NCBI RefSeq assembly: GCF_009725235.1 | Contig: NZ_WJFC01000370.1 | Location: 1 to 5,595 of the forward strand | Direction: 5' to 3' | DNA length: 5,595 bases | Origin: Scytonema sp. UIC 10036 | Lineage (GTDB): Bacteria; Cyanobacteriota; Cyanobacteriia; Cyanobacteriales; Nostocaceae | Part shown: piece after piece, positions 1 to 5,595 of the stretch | Numbering within the stretch: position 1 is the stretch's first letter | Layout of the letters: each line of letters begins with the position of its first letter | The notes under the pieces: model-generated | What the model saw: the letters and a program-made list of their open reading frames with translations, nothing else | What the model was told of the DNA's origin: nothing | Databases searched by the model: none | Translations under genes and position numbers: made by a program

Positions 1-516
1 AATCAGTGAAAAGAATTGTTCTTACACGGCCAGCGGTGGAAGCGGGGGAGAGCTTAGGATTTTTACCGGGAGACCTTAAAGAAAAGCTGGATCCTTATTT
101 ACAGCCTTTATATGATGCGCTCCGCGATATGATTCCTCATGAAAAATTGGAGGGATTTATCGAAAAAAAAGTAATTGAAGTAGCTCCTTTGGCGTTTATG
201 AGGGGAAGAACTTTGGATGATGCTTTTGTTATTCTGGATGAAGCTAGAATACCACCCATTCTCGATGAAAATGTTTTTAACCAGAATGGGAATGAATGCA
301 AAATTCATCATCACGGGAGACCCAAGCCAGGTTATCTTCCTCCCAAACAGCAATCCGGTCTTAAAGAAGCCATGCGTATTTGAAAGGGTAAAGAAATAGG
401 ATTTGTACATCTTACTGAGGAAGATGTTGTGAGGCACCCTGTGGTTAAAAAGATTATTTTAGCTTACAACGATGAGAAAAAAAACAGAGGAACGATTAAA
501 ATTGAATATTTGTTAA
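1..516 (+). CDS. phoH: PhoH family protein, C-terminal part (5' end outside the window, frameshifted)
   Basis: This is the C-terminal part of a PhoH-family P-loop ATPase, a cytoplasmic protein related to the helicase-like domain and usually linked to RNA metabolism or phosphate stress; its substrate is not firmly known. The Walker A part lies upstream of the window. Visible are the family block [20 protein letters not shown] (about 15-74), the Walker B strand VILDEA (228-245) and the TGDPSQ motif (313-330). The GTG at 6 is an internal valine, not a start. Single bases appear to be missing near 246, 264 and 333, and three more within 381-392. The A-run at 477-484 also has the wrong length: after correction the tail reads [10 protein letters not shown] and stops at 514-516, just before the terminator. 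Taken literally, the frame would run to 527, into the terminator stem, which is less likely. The identification is confident; the symbol follows the family name. Confidence 0.93.
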
Positions 517-519
517 GAG

Positions 520-547
520 CAGGATAGAAACTATCCTGTTTTTTTTA
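520..547 (+). terminator. Rho-independent terminator of the PhoH gene
   Basis: An 8-bp perfect stem (520-527 with 531-538) with a three-base AAA loop is followed by a run of nine T. It starts four bases after the corrected stop codon of the PhoH gene and supports that choice of stop. Confidence 0.9.
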
Positions 548-570
548 TTGCAAAAAAAATAATCAAAGTT

Positions 571-599
571 TTGATATTTGGAAAAAAATATTATTTTTG
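571..599 (+). promoter_or_regulatory. Bacteroidetes-type promoter for the first barrel gene
   Basis: TATTTTTG at 592-599 matches the Bacteroidetes -7 consensus TAnnTTTG exactly. A TTG at 571-573 lies 18 bases upstream, within the spacing used by the primary sigma factor of this phylum. Transcription would start near 604, leaving an A-rich leader of about 23 bases before the ATG at 628, with no Shine-Dalgarno sequence. Confidence 0.72.
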
Positions 600-627
600 C
601 CATCAGTTATTTAAAACTATTAACAAA

Positions 628-1283
628 ATGAAGAAAATTTTACTTTTACAGCAGTTGCTGTTATCGGGATGAGCGCAAAAGCTCAGGAATTCAGGTTTGG
701 TCCTAAAGCGGTTACTCTTACTCAACAGTTAAATTTAAAGACAACTCAGAGTCTGAAAATCAGATCCTTTACACACTTTTTACATTGGAAGGATTGCAGA
801 GTATAAGATAAGTGACAAATTTGGTTTACAAGGAGAAGTTTTATACTCTCGCTTGGAGGCAACTAAGTGTTGCAGAAGTTGATCCTGATGATCCTACAAA
901 CTTTTTTAATGTAAAGCAAAGCAGACTTTCATACATTGCTGATTCCTGTTTCGGCTAAAATTTTATTACCGAAGGTTTTTCTGTTCTGCAGGAGCTAGTT
1001 TCGGAGTATTCTTTCTGCTAAACAAAAATATTCTGCTATTAGGATTGGAGGTGTTATTCCGGGATTTGAAATTAACAGCAGTGATGAGATTGATATCAAA
1101 GATCAGATGAATACTTTGAATATCGCTCCTTTCATCGGAGCAGAGTACATGCTTGAAAACGGATGTTCTTTGATGCAAGATACAATTTGGGTGTTTTTAA
1201 CCTTGCAAAAGAAACTTCTAATGGTGAAAATTAACTAACAGCTTCTTGCAGGTTGTGTAGTTTTTAAATTCGGAGGTAACTAA
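628..1283 (+). CDS. Outer-membrane beta-barrel protein 1 (porin/PorT-like, frameshifted)
   Basis: This encodes a secreted outer-membrane barrel protein of about 220 residues, of the broad 'outer membrane protein beta-barrel domain' type common in Flavobacteriia. The corrected N-terminus is a signal peptide, MKKILLLTAVAVIGMSAKAQ, with likely cleavage before or after the Q. The mature part begins EFRFGPKA and alternates polar and hydrophobic strands: KISDKFGLQGEVLYSRLEAT (about 809-865), FSVSAGASFGVLLSAKQKY (about 978-1033), LNIAPFIGAEYML (about 1117-1155) and a last strand ending FKFGGN, stop 1281-1283. About ten single-base losses break the frame, for example near 649, 749, 867, 943 and 1010, so no long uninterrupted ORF exists. 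The gene stands alone between its own promoter and terminator. The ligand or function cannot be deduced; a structural or adhesion role is as possible as transport. Confidence 0.85.
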
Positions 1284-1304
1284 GGAATTATCATTTAAAA
1301 AAGT

Positions 1305-1335
1305 AAAGCGGTACAAAATTTGTTCCGCTTTTTTT
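1305..1335 (+). terminator. Rho-independent terminator after barrel gene 1
   Basis: AAAGCGG (1305-1311) pairs with CCGCTTT (1325-1331). After one T-T mismatch the stem continues as ACA/TGT around a five-base loop. A T-run extends to 1335. It lies about 20 bases after the stop at 1281-1283. Confidence 0.85.
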
Positions 1336-1403
1336 GTGTGTTTTAAGGTACCACAATTTCTTTTGATCAACCATTCAATAATTAAATACTTAAACTTATT
1401 AAA

Positions 1404-1900
1404 ATGAAAAACTATTATTATGGGTGCTTTTGCACTTTTAAGTGGTGTTGCACAGGCGCAGAAGGTTTCAGACTTGGCGGGCATATTGGCGCTCCGCTTG
1501 GTGATGCAGCAGATGCAGCGAGTGTAACCATCGGCATTGATGCAGCATACATGTGGAATATCACAAAAAGGTCTGGATATCGGTGCGACTACAGGATATT
1601 CTCATTTTTTCGGGAAAGATAATGTTGATGATTTCGGTTTTATTCCAATCGCTGTTCCGGAAAATACAGCTTTAACAAATTTCCTCTTTTTGTAGGATTG
1701 GATCTTGGAGCTGCTATTTCCACTAAAGATTATATCAACAGCGGATTTATAGTAGCACAAGAGTAGGTATCAGATGAAAAATGTAGAGCTGTACCTGGGA
1801 TTCCAGAATATAGGAAGCAAATATAAGGATCGTTACTGGAGAGGCGATGACCGCTCAACTTCGGTGCAGTTAATTCGGCGCAAATTTTTTCCTGAAATAA
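1404..1900 (+). CDS. Outer-membrane beta-barrel protein 2 (frameshifted)
   Basis: This is a second small barrel protein, about 165-170 residues after correction. The signal peptide reads MKKLLLMGAFALLSGVAQAQ and is followed by FRLGGHIGAPLGDA. Amphipathic strands follow: VTIGIDAAYMWNI (about 1524-1563), LDIGATTGYSHFFGKD (about 1573-1620), FPLFVGLDLGAAISTKDY (about 1681-1735) and VELYLGFQNIGSKY (about 1782-1826). The C-terminus, FGAVNFGANFFLK, has the aromatic terminal strand typical of outer-membrane barrels; its stop is 1898-1900. Single-base losses are inferred near 1413, 1424, 1459, 1570, 1663, 1751, 1771 and 1873, among others. A 72-residue frame starting at this ATG is only partly correct: it begins in the wrong frame, joins the right one inside the gene and ends at 1622. 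I could not find a good promoter in 1336-1403. The cargo or role is unknown. Confidence 0.82.
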
Positions 1901-1924
1901 AATTTTTTTAAATCAATCATATTT

Positions 1925-1952
1925 AACTCCAATTGAAAAATTGGAGTTTTTT
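1925..1952 (+). terminator. Rho-independent terminator after barrel gene 2
   Basis: A perfect 10-bp stem, AACTCCAATT (1925-1934) with AATTGGAGTT (1939-1948), closes on a GAAA tetraloop and is followed by T residues to 1952. It lies 24 bases after the stop codon of the second barrel gene. Confidence 0.92.
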
Positions 1953-2109
1953 ATTCATATGATTGTGAAAAGTTCAAACCTCTTTCATTAATACGATTTA
2001 TACTTGTAAAACCCTAAAAAGTAATGATGATATTAATCACATTAACAAATTTTAATATTATCGGACCCCACTGAAATTTGCCGTCAGAAAGTATTAAATT
2101 TTTAAAAAA
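1953..2109. other. Intergenic region before barrel gene 3, no clear promoter
   Basis: This 157-base AT-rich gap should hold the promoter of the third barrel gene, because a strong terminator lies just upstream. No exact TAnnTTTG is present. Two one-mismatch candidates exist: TATACTTG at 1999-2006 and GAAATTTG at 2073-2080. The second would give a leader of about 25 bases like the neighbours, but it lacks a TTG at the right distance. Missing bases in this error-rich stretch could be hiding a better match. I see no other structure here. Confidence 0.4.
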
Positions 2110-2734
2110 ATGAAAAAAGTATTATTAGCAGGTGCTGTTGCACTTTCGGTTTATCTAATGCACAAATGGGTAAAGGAGATTGGGTAATCAGTGGAAACAC
2201 AGGATTCGGATTTAACAATGTAGATACAACCGTTAAATTAGGAGATCAATCTTTAGACGTCCAAAAGTAAGCACATTCTCTGTCACTCCTTCTGTAGGAT
2301 ATTTCGTTATTGATAAGTTGGCTGTAGGAATTGATTTGGGTTTTACAAGCGCTACTACAAAATACGAAGGTACTAAGGCTACTACAACAAGCTTTCTGTA
2401 ATGCCAACAGCTACATATTATTTTACTAACGACAGCAAATTTGTCCCGTTTCTTGGGGCGGGCATTGGATATGCTTCTGTGAAAATAAGGGAGAAATGAA
2501 TTTTATGGGAGTTTCAGCTTCTGATGAAACAACAACTGATGGTCTTGCATGGAAAGTAAAAGGAGGAGTAACATATATGGCTACACATCTTTAGGATCAA
2601 CCTTGGTGTATCTTACGATCAATTCTCTAACAAGGAGACCATCATGAATACAGATGTTAAAACAAACGTAAACACTTTCGGGTAACGTTGGTTTCTCCTA
2701 TTTCATTAATCTAATCTCAGAATCTGATCAATAA
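2110..2734 (+). CDS. Outer-membrane beta-barrel protein 3 (frameshifted)
   Basis: This is a third barrel protein, about 205 residues after correction. The signal peptide is MKKVLLAGAVALFGLSNAQ and the mature chain begins MGKGDWVISGNTGFGFNN. Clear paired strands follow: FSVTPSVGYFVIDKLAVGID (about 2277-2336), PTATYYFTNDSKFVPFLGAG (about 2404-2463), AWKVKGGVTYMA (about 2548-2583), LGFNLGVSYDQFSNKE (about 2591-2638) and a final strand VNVGFSYF (to about 2704). This pattern of strand, short turn and strand with a G-rich, aromatic C-terminus resembles OprF/OmpA N-terminal or OMP beta-barrel families. About seven single-base losses are inferred, near 2141, 2268, 2395, 2486, 2582, 2600 and 2682. The exact end is uncertain: the uncorrected frame stops at 2732-2734, but a barrel ending soon after YF, near 2714, would be more typical and would need one more missing base. 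Confidence 0.82.
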
Positions 2735-2773
2735 AAAACTTTGACAAAGATCTAAACTTGAGAAAGTGCTAAA

Positions 2774-2805
2774 AAAATCCGGCTCAAATTTATTGAGCGG
2801 ATTTT
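2774..2805. terminator. Convergent bidirectional terminator
   Basis: AAAATCCGGCTCAA (2774-2787) pairs with TTGAGCGGATTTT (2793-2805) around a five-base loop, with one unpaired G in the left arm that may be a missing C on the right. The stem sits between the convergent barrel gene 3 and the TM2 gene. On the - strand it is followed by seven T (2777-2771), so it is strongest for the TM2/ffh transcript. On the + strand the T-run is shorter. Confidence 0.83.
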
Positions 2806-2821
2806 ATATTATCGTAAAAAC

Positions 2822-3093
2822 TTAAAACCATTCTTTTTGATTCTGAACGTAGGTTCTGTCAAACTCCTCATCGGATTTTGTAAGATAGATAATTCCTTCG
2901 ATAAGCCTATTAATCCGCGACAGTACCGCAGGTTACCAGACTTAAAATAACTGAATAATTCCGTCTTGGTGTATCCCAGATAGAACTTATGAATAGCCAG
3001 CCACCCAAAAGGATAGCAAGAATACCGGCGGCTACTTTTTCTCTGATCTGTAAGGCTGATTATGTTACCGCCCTGTTTTTCATAAACTTCCAT
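2822..3093 (-). CDS. TM2 domain-containing membrane protein (frameshifted)
   Basis: This is a small inner-membrane protein of about 90 residues with a TM2 domain: two membrane helices joined by a short turn. The N-terminus MEVYEKQGGN is followed by the first helix, which after correction reads VAAGILAILLGGLAIHKFYL, with the family's hallmark HKFYLG at about 2973-2992. The second helix contains GLIGL near 2905-2920. The charged tail DEEFDRTYVQNQKEWF leads to a stop at 2824-2822. At least four single-base changes break the frame; the uncorrected frame keeps only the first 20 or so residues and a few later pieces, and misses the true C-terminus. The gene starts 33 bases after the ffh stop with no terminator or TAnnTTTG motif between, so it is probably co-transcribed with ffh. 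TM2 proteins have no agreed biochemical function, and the pairing may be simple adjacency. Confidence 0.87.
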
Positions 3094-3126
3094 AAAAATA
3101 TTTTAAGTGATTTGATTTGTGTGTGT

Positions 3127-4462
3127 TTATTTCCCGAACATTCCGCCCATTCCAGGCATATTCGGCATTTTGCTCATCATCTGCATCATCTGTTTTCCCT
3201 GAGGACCCTGCATCATCTTCATCATTTTACCCATCTGGTCAACTGCTTCATCAATTGGTTTACATCTTCAATTTTTCTTCCCGCACCTTTGGCAATTCTG
3301 TTTTTTCTCTGTGTATTGATGATAGAAGGTTTTCTTCTTCTTCAGAGTCATGGAGTAAATAATCGCTTCGATATGTTTGAAGGCATCATCGCTGATTTCC
3401 ACATCTTTGATCGCTTTTCAACCCCGGGAATCATGCCCATCAAATCCTTCATATTCCCCATCTTTTGATCTGGTTGATTCTGCTTAAGAAATCATCAAAC
3501 CAAACTCATTTTTGCAATTTTCTTGTGAAGTTTTTTGCTTCCTCTTCGTCAAACTGTTCCTTGTGCTCTTTCTACCAGGGAAAACAACGTCTCCCATTCC
3601 CAGGATTCTGTCTGCCATCCTTTCCGGATAGAAAAGATCCGTGCTTCCATTTTTTCACCCGGTTGAGATGAACTTGATGGGCTTTTCAACTACGGAACGG
3701 ATTGTTAAAGCAGCTCCACCACGGGTATCACCGTCTAATTTCGTAAAACAACCCCGTCAAAATTCAAAGTATCGTTGAATGCTTTCGCCGTATTCACCGC
3801 ATCCTGACCCGTCATTGAATCTACTACGAAAAAGTTTCGTTAGGTGCAATAACAGAGTGAACTGTTTTAATTTTCCTTCATCATCTGCTCGTCAATCGCC
3901 AGACGACCTGCCGTATCCACAATCACAACATCATGCCCGTTGGATTTGGCAAATTAATAGCGTTCTGAGAGATGCTCGAAGGATCCATAGACCTTCCTCC
4001 GTGAAACAGAACACCAATTTGTCCGCCTAATACTTTAAGCTGATCTATTGCAGCCGGACGGTAAACGTCGCAAGCTACCAAAAGAGGTTTTTATTTCTTT
4101 TGTTTTTAAGTAATTGGCCAATTTTCCGGAGAATGTCGTTTTACCGAACCCTGAAGTCCGGCAATAAGAATTACAGATGGCTTTCCGGAAAGGTGATCCT
4201 TCCTGGGAACCTCCCATAAGATCCACAAGCTCATCATAACGATTTTCGTCATCAGCTGTCCGGCGTAAGCGATGTAAAACATCCTTCCAACGCTTATCCT
4301 GAACTCTTTTCGTAAGATCTTTTGCAACTTTATAATTAACATCGGCATCCACCAATGCTCTGCGGATTTCTTTACGGTTTCCGCCACATTAATTTCCGTG
4401 ATTTTCCGCGTCTGAAATATTATGCAGCGCCTTGTCTAATTTATCCTGTAAACTATTAACAT
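3127..4462 (-). CDS. ffh: Signal recognition particle protein Ffh (frameshifted)
   Basis: Ffh is the SRP GTPase that binds 4.5S RNA and signal sequences on the ribosome and docks with FtsY at the membrane. The corrected product is about 450 residues, the usual length. The N domain begins [18 protein letters not shown] and contains [20 protein letters not shown]. The G domain shows the P-loop GLQGSGKTT (about 4158-4132), DTAGR (3917-3903) and TKLD (3744-3733). The C-terminal M domain has the RNA-binding stretch [19 protein letters not shown] (about 3320-3265) and a methionine-rich tail, [20 protein letters not shown], ending GMGGMFGK with stop 3129-3127. The start is the ATG at 4462-4460, which needs one missing T in codon 2. 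More than a dozen single-base losses split the gene into short frames on both strands. It heads a two-gene unit with the TM2 gene. Confidence 0.95.
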
Positions 4463-4485
4463 ATGTATTGTAAATTATAGGTTTG

Positions 4486-4493
4486 CAAAAATA
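4486..4493 (-). promoter_or_regulatory. -7 promoter element of ffh
   Basis: On the - strand 4493-4486 reads TATTTTTG, an exact match to the Bacteroidetes TAnnTTTG element. Transcription would begin near 4480, giving a leader of about 18 bases before the ffh ATG. I see no TTG at the expected upstream distance, so this is a single-element match. Confidence 0.6.
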
Positions 4494-4537
4494 AGGAAAT
4501 TTTGTATATATTTAATATATAGTCGCAGAGATTTGTA

Positions 4538-4565
4538 TTGTATCAGAATTATAATTCTATTTTTG
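4538..4565 (+). promoter_or_regulatory. Promoter of the small hydrophobic gene, with internal palindrome
   Basis: TATTTTTG at 4558-4565 matches TAnnTTTG exactly, with TTG at 4538-4540 17 bases upstream. The spacer is almost entirely the perfect 14-bp palindrome AGAATTATAATTCT (4545-4558), a possible operator. The ATG at 4570 lies only four bases beyond the element, where transcription would start, so the mRNA may be leaderless. Confidence 0.6.
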
Positions 4566-4569
4566 TGGA

Positions 4570-4867
4570 ATGAATTTTATCGATAGTTTAATCATTATCC
4601 TGCTGATTTCAATTTTAAATCTCAGCATATTTGTAATTTTTTAAAAAATATCTTTATAGGAAACAAGATGCGGGAATGAAATTTTTAGCCATCAATATAT
4701 CAAAAGATATTATTCTGGCTCATTGTTTCATTAATTATTATAGAGAAAACAAAAGAAAATTTCTATTTATAGTGATATGTTTTATAATCGCATCACTCCT
4801 TATATATATACCGATAATAAAACTACTAATAAATCTTAGTTTTTTGATGATAAAAATCAATTTTTAA
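4570..4867 (+). CDS. Small hydrophobic membrane protein upstream of atpB (frameshifted)
   Basis: I do not recognise this family with confidence. From ATG 4570 a 24-residue frame, MNFIDSLIIILLISILNLSI followed by FVIF, stops at 4644. Allowing a length error in the T6/A6 run at 4637-4648 joins it to a frame that continues KKYLYRKQDAGMKFLAINIS and onward. In 4710-4770 another frame, LFWLIVSLIIIEKTKENF, is far more membrane-like than the uncorrected one, so a second pair of indels is probable. The chain then reads FIVICFIIASLLIYIPIIKL. The result is about 90-98 residues with three likely membrane helices. The uncorrected stop is 4865-4867; one missing base would end it as NKS with a stop at 4837-4839. 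It ends about 50-80 bases before atpB and points the same way, so an AtpI-like accessory role in ATP synthase assembly is possible, but this rests on position only. Confidence 0.6.
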
Positions 4868-4889
4868 TATGGTAAGTTAATAAAATCGA

Positions 4890-4897
4890 TATATTTG
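4890..4897 (+). promoter_or_regulatory. -7 promoter element of atpB
   Basis: TATATTTG is an exact TAnnTTTG match, with transcription expected near 4902 and a short leader of about 16 bases before the ATG at 4918. No TTG is seen at the ideal upstream spacing. It implies that the atp genes have their own promoter even if they are also read through from the small upstream gene. Confidence 0.65.
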
Positions 4898-4917
4898 CAC
4901 ACGATTAAAAAAGAGAT

Positions 4918-5595
4918 ATGAATAGAAAGATTTCTTCATTTTTTTCGCATTTTTATTTGTGTTTGTGAGCGGTTTAGCGATTGCTCAACATGCTTCTGAA
5001 GGCGAAGAGCCGGCGGAAAAAATAGAGCAGAAAGAAGGTTTTAATGCTACTAAAATGATCATGGAGCACATCGGTGATTCAAATGAATGGCATTTATGGA
5101 CTACAAAAGATGATAACGGTGAAGAGCATCATGTGTCTGTTCCGCTTCCTGTGATTATTAAAGACAATGAAGGATGGCATACTTTTCTTTCAAAAAGTAT
5201 TGCCCACGGTCATGAGCATGACGGGTATACTTTAGAAGAAGGACAGGTTGTTTCAACTAAAGGTATTCAGAAAGCCACTTTGTTTTCGATAATCAGCGGA
5301 AAGCAAAAAGCAGATGAAGTATTCTTTGATCTTTCAATTACCAAGAATGCAGCATCAATGTTTCTATCGGTAATTTTCATGGCCATTATTTTCATAGGGA
5401 TGGCAAGAAATTATAAAAAATCTCAGCTGCCAAAAGGTGCAGGGAAATTAATGGAGCCTGTTATTGTATTCATAAGAGACGAAGTAGCTATTGCAAACAT
5501 CGGATCCGTTAAGTACAAAAGATATATGCCTTATTTATTAACCGCATTTTTCTTTATCTGGGTTAATAACTTATTGGGATTGATTCCTTTCTTTC
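4918..5595 (+). CDS. atpB: ATP synthase F0 subunit a (3' end outside the window)
   Basis: Subunit a forms the proton half-channels next to the c-ring in the F1F0 ATP synthase of the inner membrane. About 226 residues are visible. The start at 4918 gives a cleavable signal peptide, MNRKISSFFFAFLFVFVSGL then AIAQ, after restoring one T in the T-run 4939-4945; from there the frame is open to the window end. Residues about 25-140 are a hydrophilic periplasmic insertion with a His-rich patch, AHGHEHDG (about 95-102). The first conserved membrane helix is MFLSVIFMAIIFIGMA (about 148-163), then KGAGKLMEPVIVFIRDEVA, and the helix MPYLLTAFFFIWVNNLLGLI, which matches the conserved N-L-x-G/D-L-x-P region of the family. 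The essential channel arginine lies beyond the window. The signal peptide and insertion are characteristic of Bacteroidetes subunit a. The rest of the atp operon is expected downstream. Confidence 0.95.

Noticed and set aside
6..383. A frame starting at GTG 6 as a complete short protein
   Set aside because: The GTG is an internal valine of the PhoH family block, and the stop at 381 results from missing bases; the protein continues to 516.
108..437. A - strand frame of 109 residues
   Set aside because: It lies wholly antisense to the conserved PhoH coding sequence and its translation shows no family resemblance.
1361..1390. Possible promoter for barrel gene 2 (TTTTG at 1361-1365)
   Set aside because: The sequence at the expected -7 distance does not resemble TAnnTTTG, so I did not annotate it.
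966..1484. Two - strand frames (966-1178 and 1218-1484)
   Set aside because: They are antisense to barrel genes 1 and 2 and run across a terminator; the + strand gives the signal peptides and barrel strands.
3150..3260. Short-period repeat-like stretch of CATCATCTGCATCATC type
   Set aside because: It encodes the methionine-rich tail of the Ffh M domain on the - strand; the repetition is from Met codons, not a tandem repeat element.
2989..4030. Four + strand frames rich in His, Ser and Phe (2989-3468, 3117-3362, 3465-3671, 3779-4030)
   Set aside because: They are antisense to ffh and TM2. Their composition is what reversed Met/Lys-rich M-domain codons produce.
244..4945. Interpretation of the broken genes as pseudogenes or programmed frameshifts
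   Set aside because: The changes hit essential genes at many sites, favour homopolymers, and leave conserved protein in every corrected segment, with no slippery-site architecture.
1..5595. Mobile element, CRISPR, defence or toxin-antitoxin system
   Set aside because: I saw no transposase, regularly spaced repeats, target-site duplications or recognisable defence proteins; every gene except the small one at 4570 fits a familiar housekeeping or envelope family.

Overview
The window looks like an ordinary chromosomal housekeeping segment from a flavobacterium, most likely Chryseobacterium or a close relative (Weeksellaceae). Four things point there: low G+C; promoters that fit the Bacteroidetes -7 consensus TAnnTTTG; A-rich translation starts without Shine-Dalgarno sequences; and an ATP synthase subunit a with a cleavable signal peptide and a periplasmic insertion. 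The genus is inferred from remembered protein similarity, not from a search.

Layout, left to right: the 3' part of a PhoH-family ATPase gene with a strong terminator (1-547); three consecutive genes for small outer-membrane beta-barrel proteins on the + strand (628-1283, 1404-1900, 2110-about 2734), two of them followed by their own terminator; a convergent terminator near 2774-2805; on the - strand a TM2-domain membrane protein (2822-3093) just downstream of ffh, the signal recognition particle GTPase (3127-4462); a divergent promoter region (4463-4569); a small hydrophobic protein (4570-about 4867); and the 5' part of atpB (4918-5595, running off the end).

The dominant feature of the sequence is that almost every gene is broken by single-base indels, mostly losses and often in homopolymers. 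When the frames are stitched together each gene gives a well-conserved, full-length protein. I read this as error in the sequence, not as pseudogenes. The first 243 bases and the last 650 bases are clean, so the errors are concentrated in the middle. Six-frame ORFs over ffh and the barrel genes are therefore mostly misleading.

Functionally, Ffh delivers membrane and exported proteins to the translocon, which the barrel proteins, the TM2 protein and the ATP synthase subunits all need; beyond that I see no dedicated pathway joining the genes. I found no mobile element, CRISPR array, tRNA, rRNA or defence system. The least explained items are the small hydrophobic gene between ffh and atpB, its possibly leaderless transcript, and a perfect 14-bp palindrome inside its promoter.
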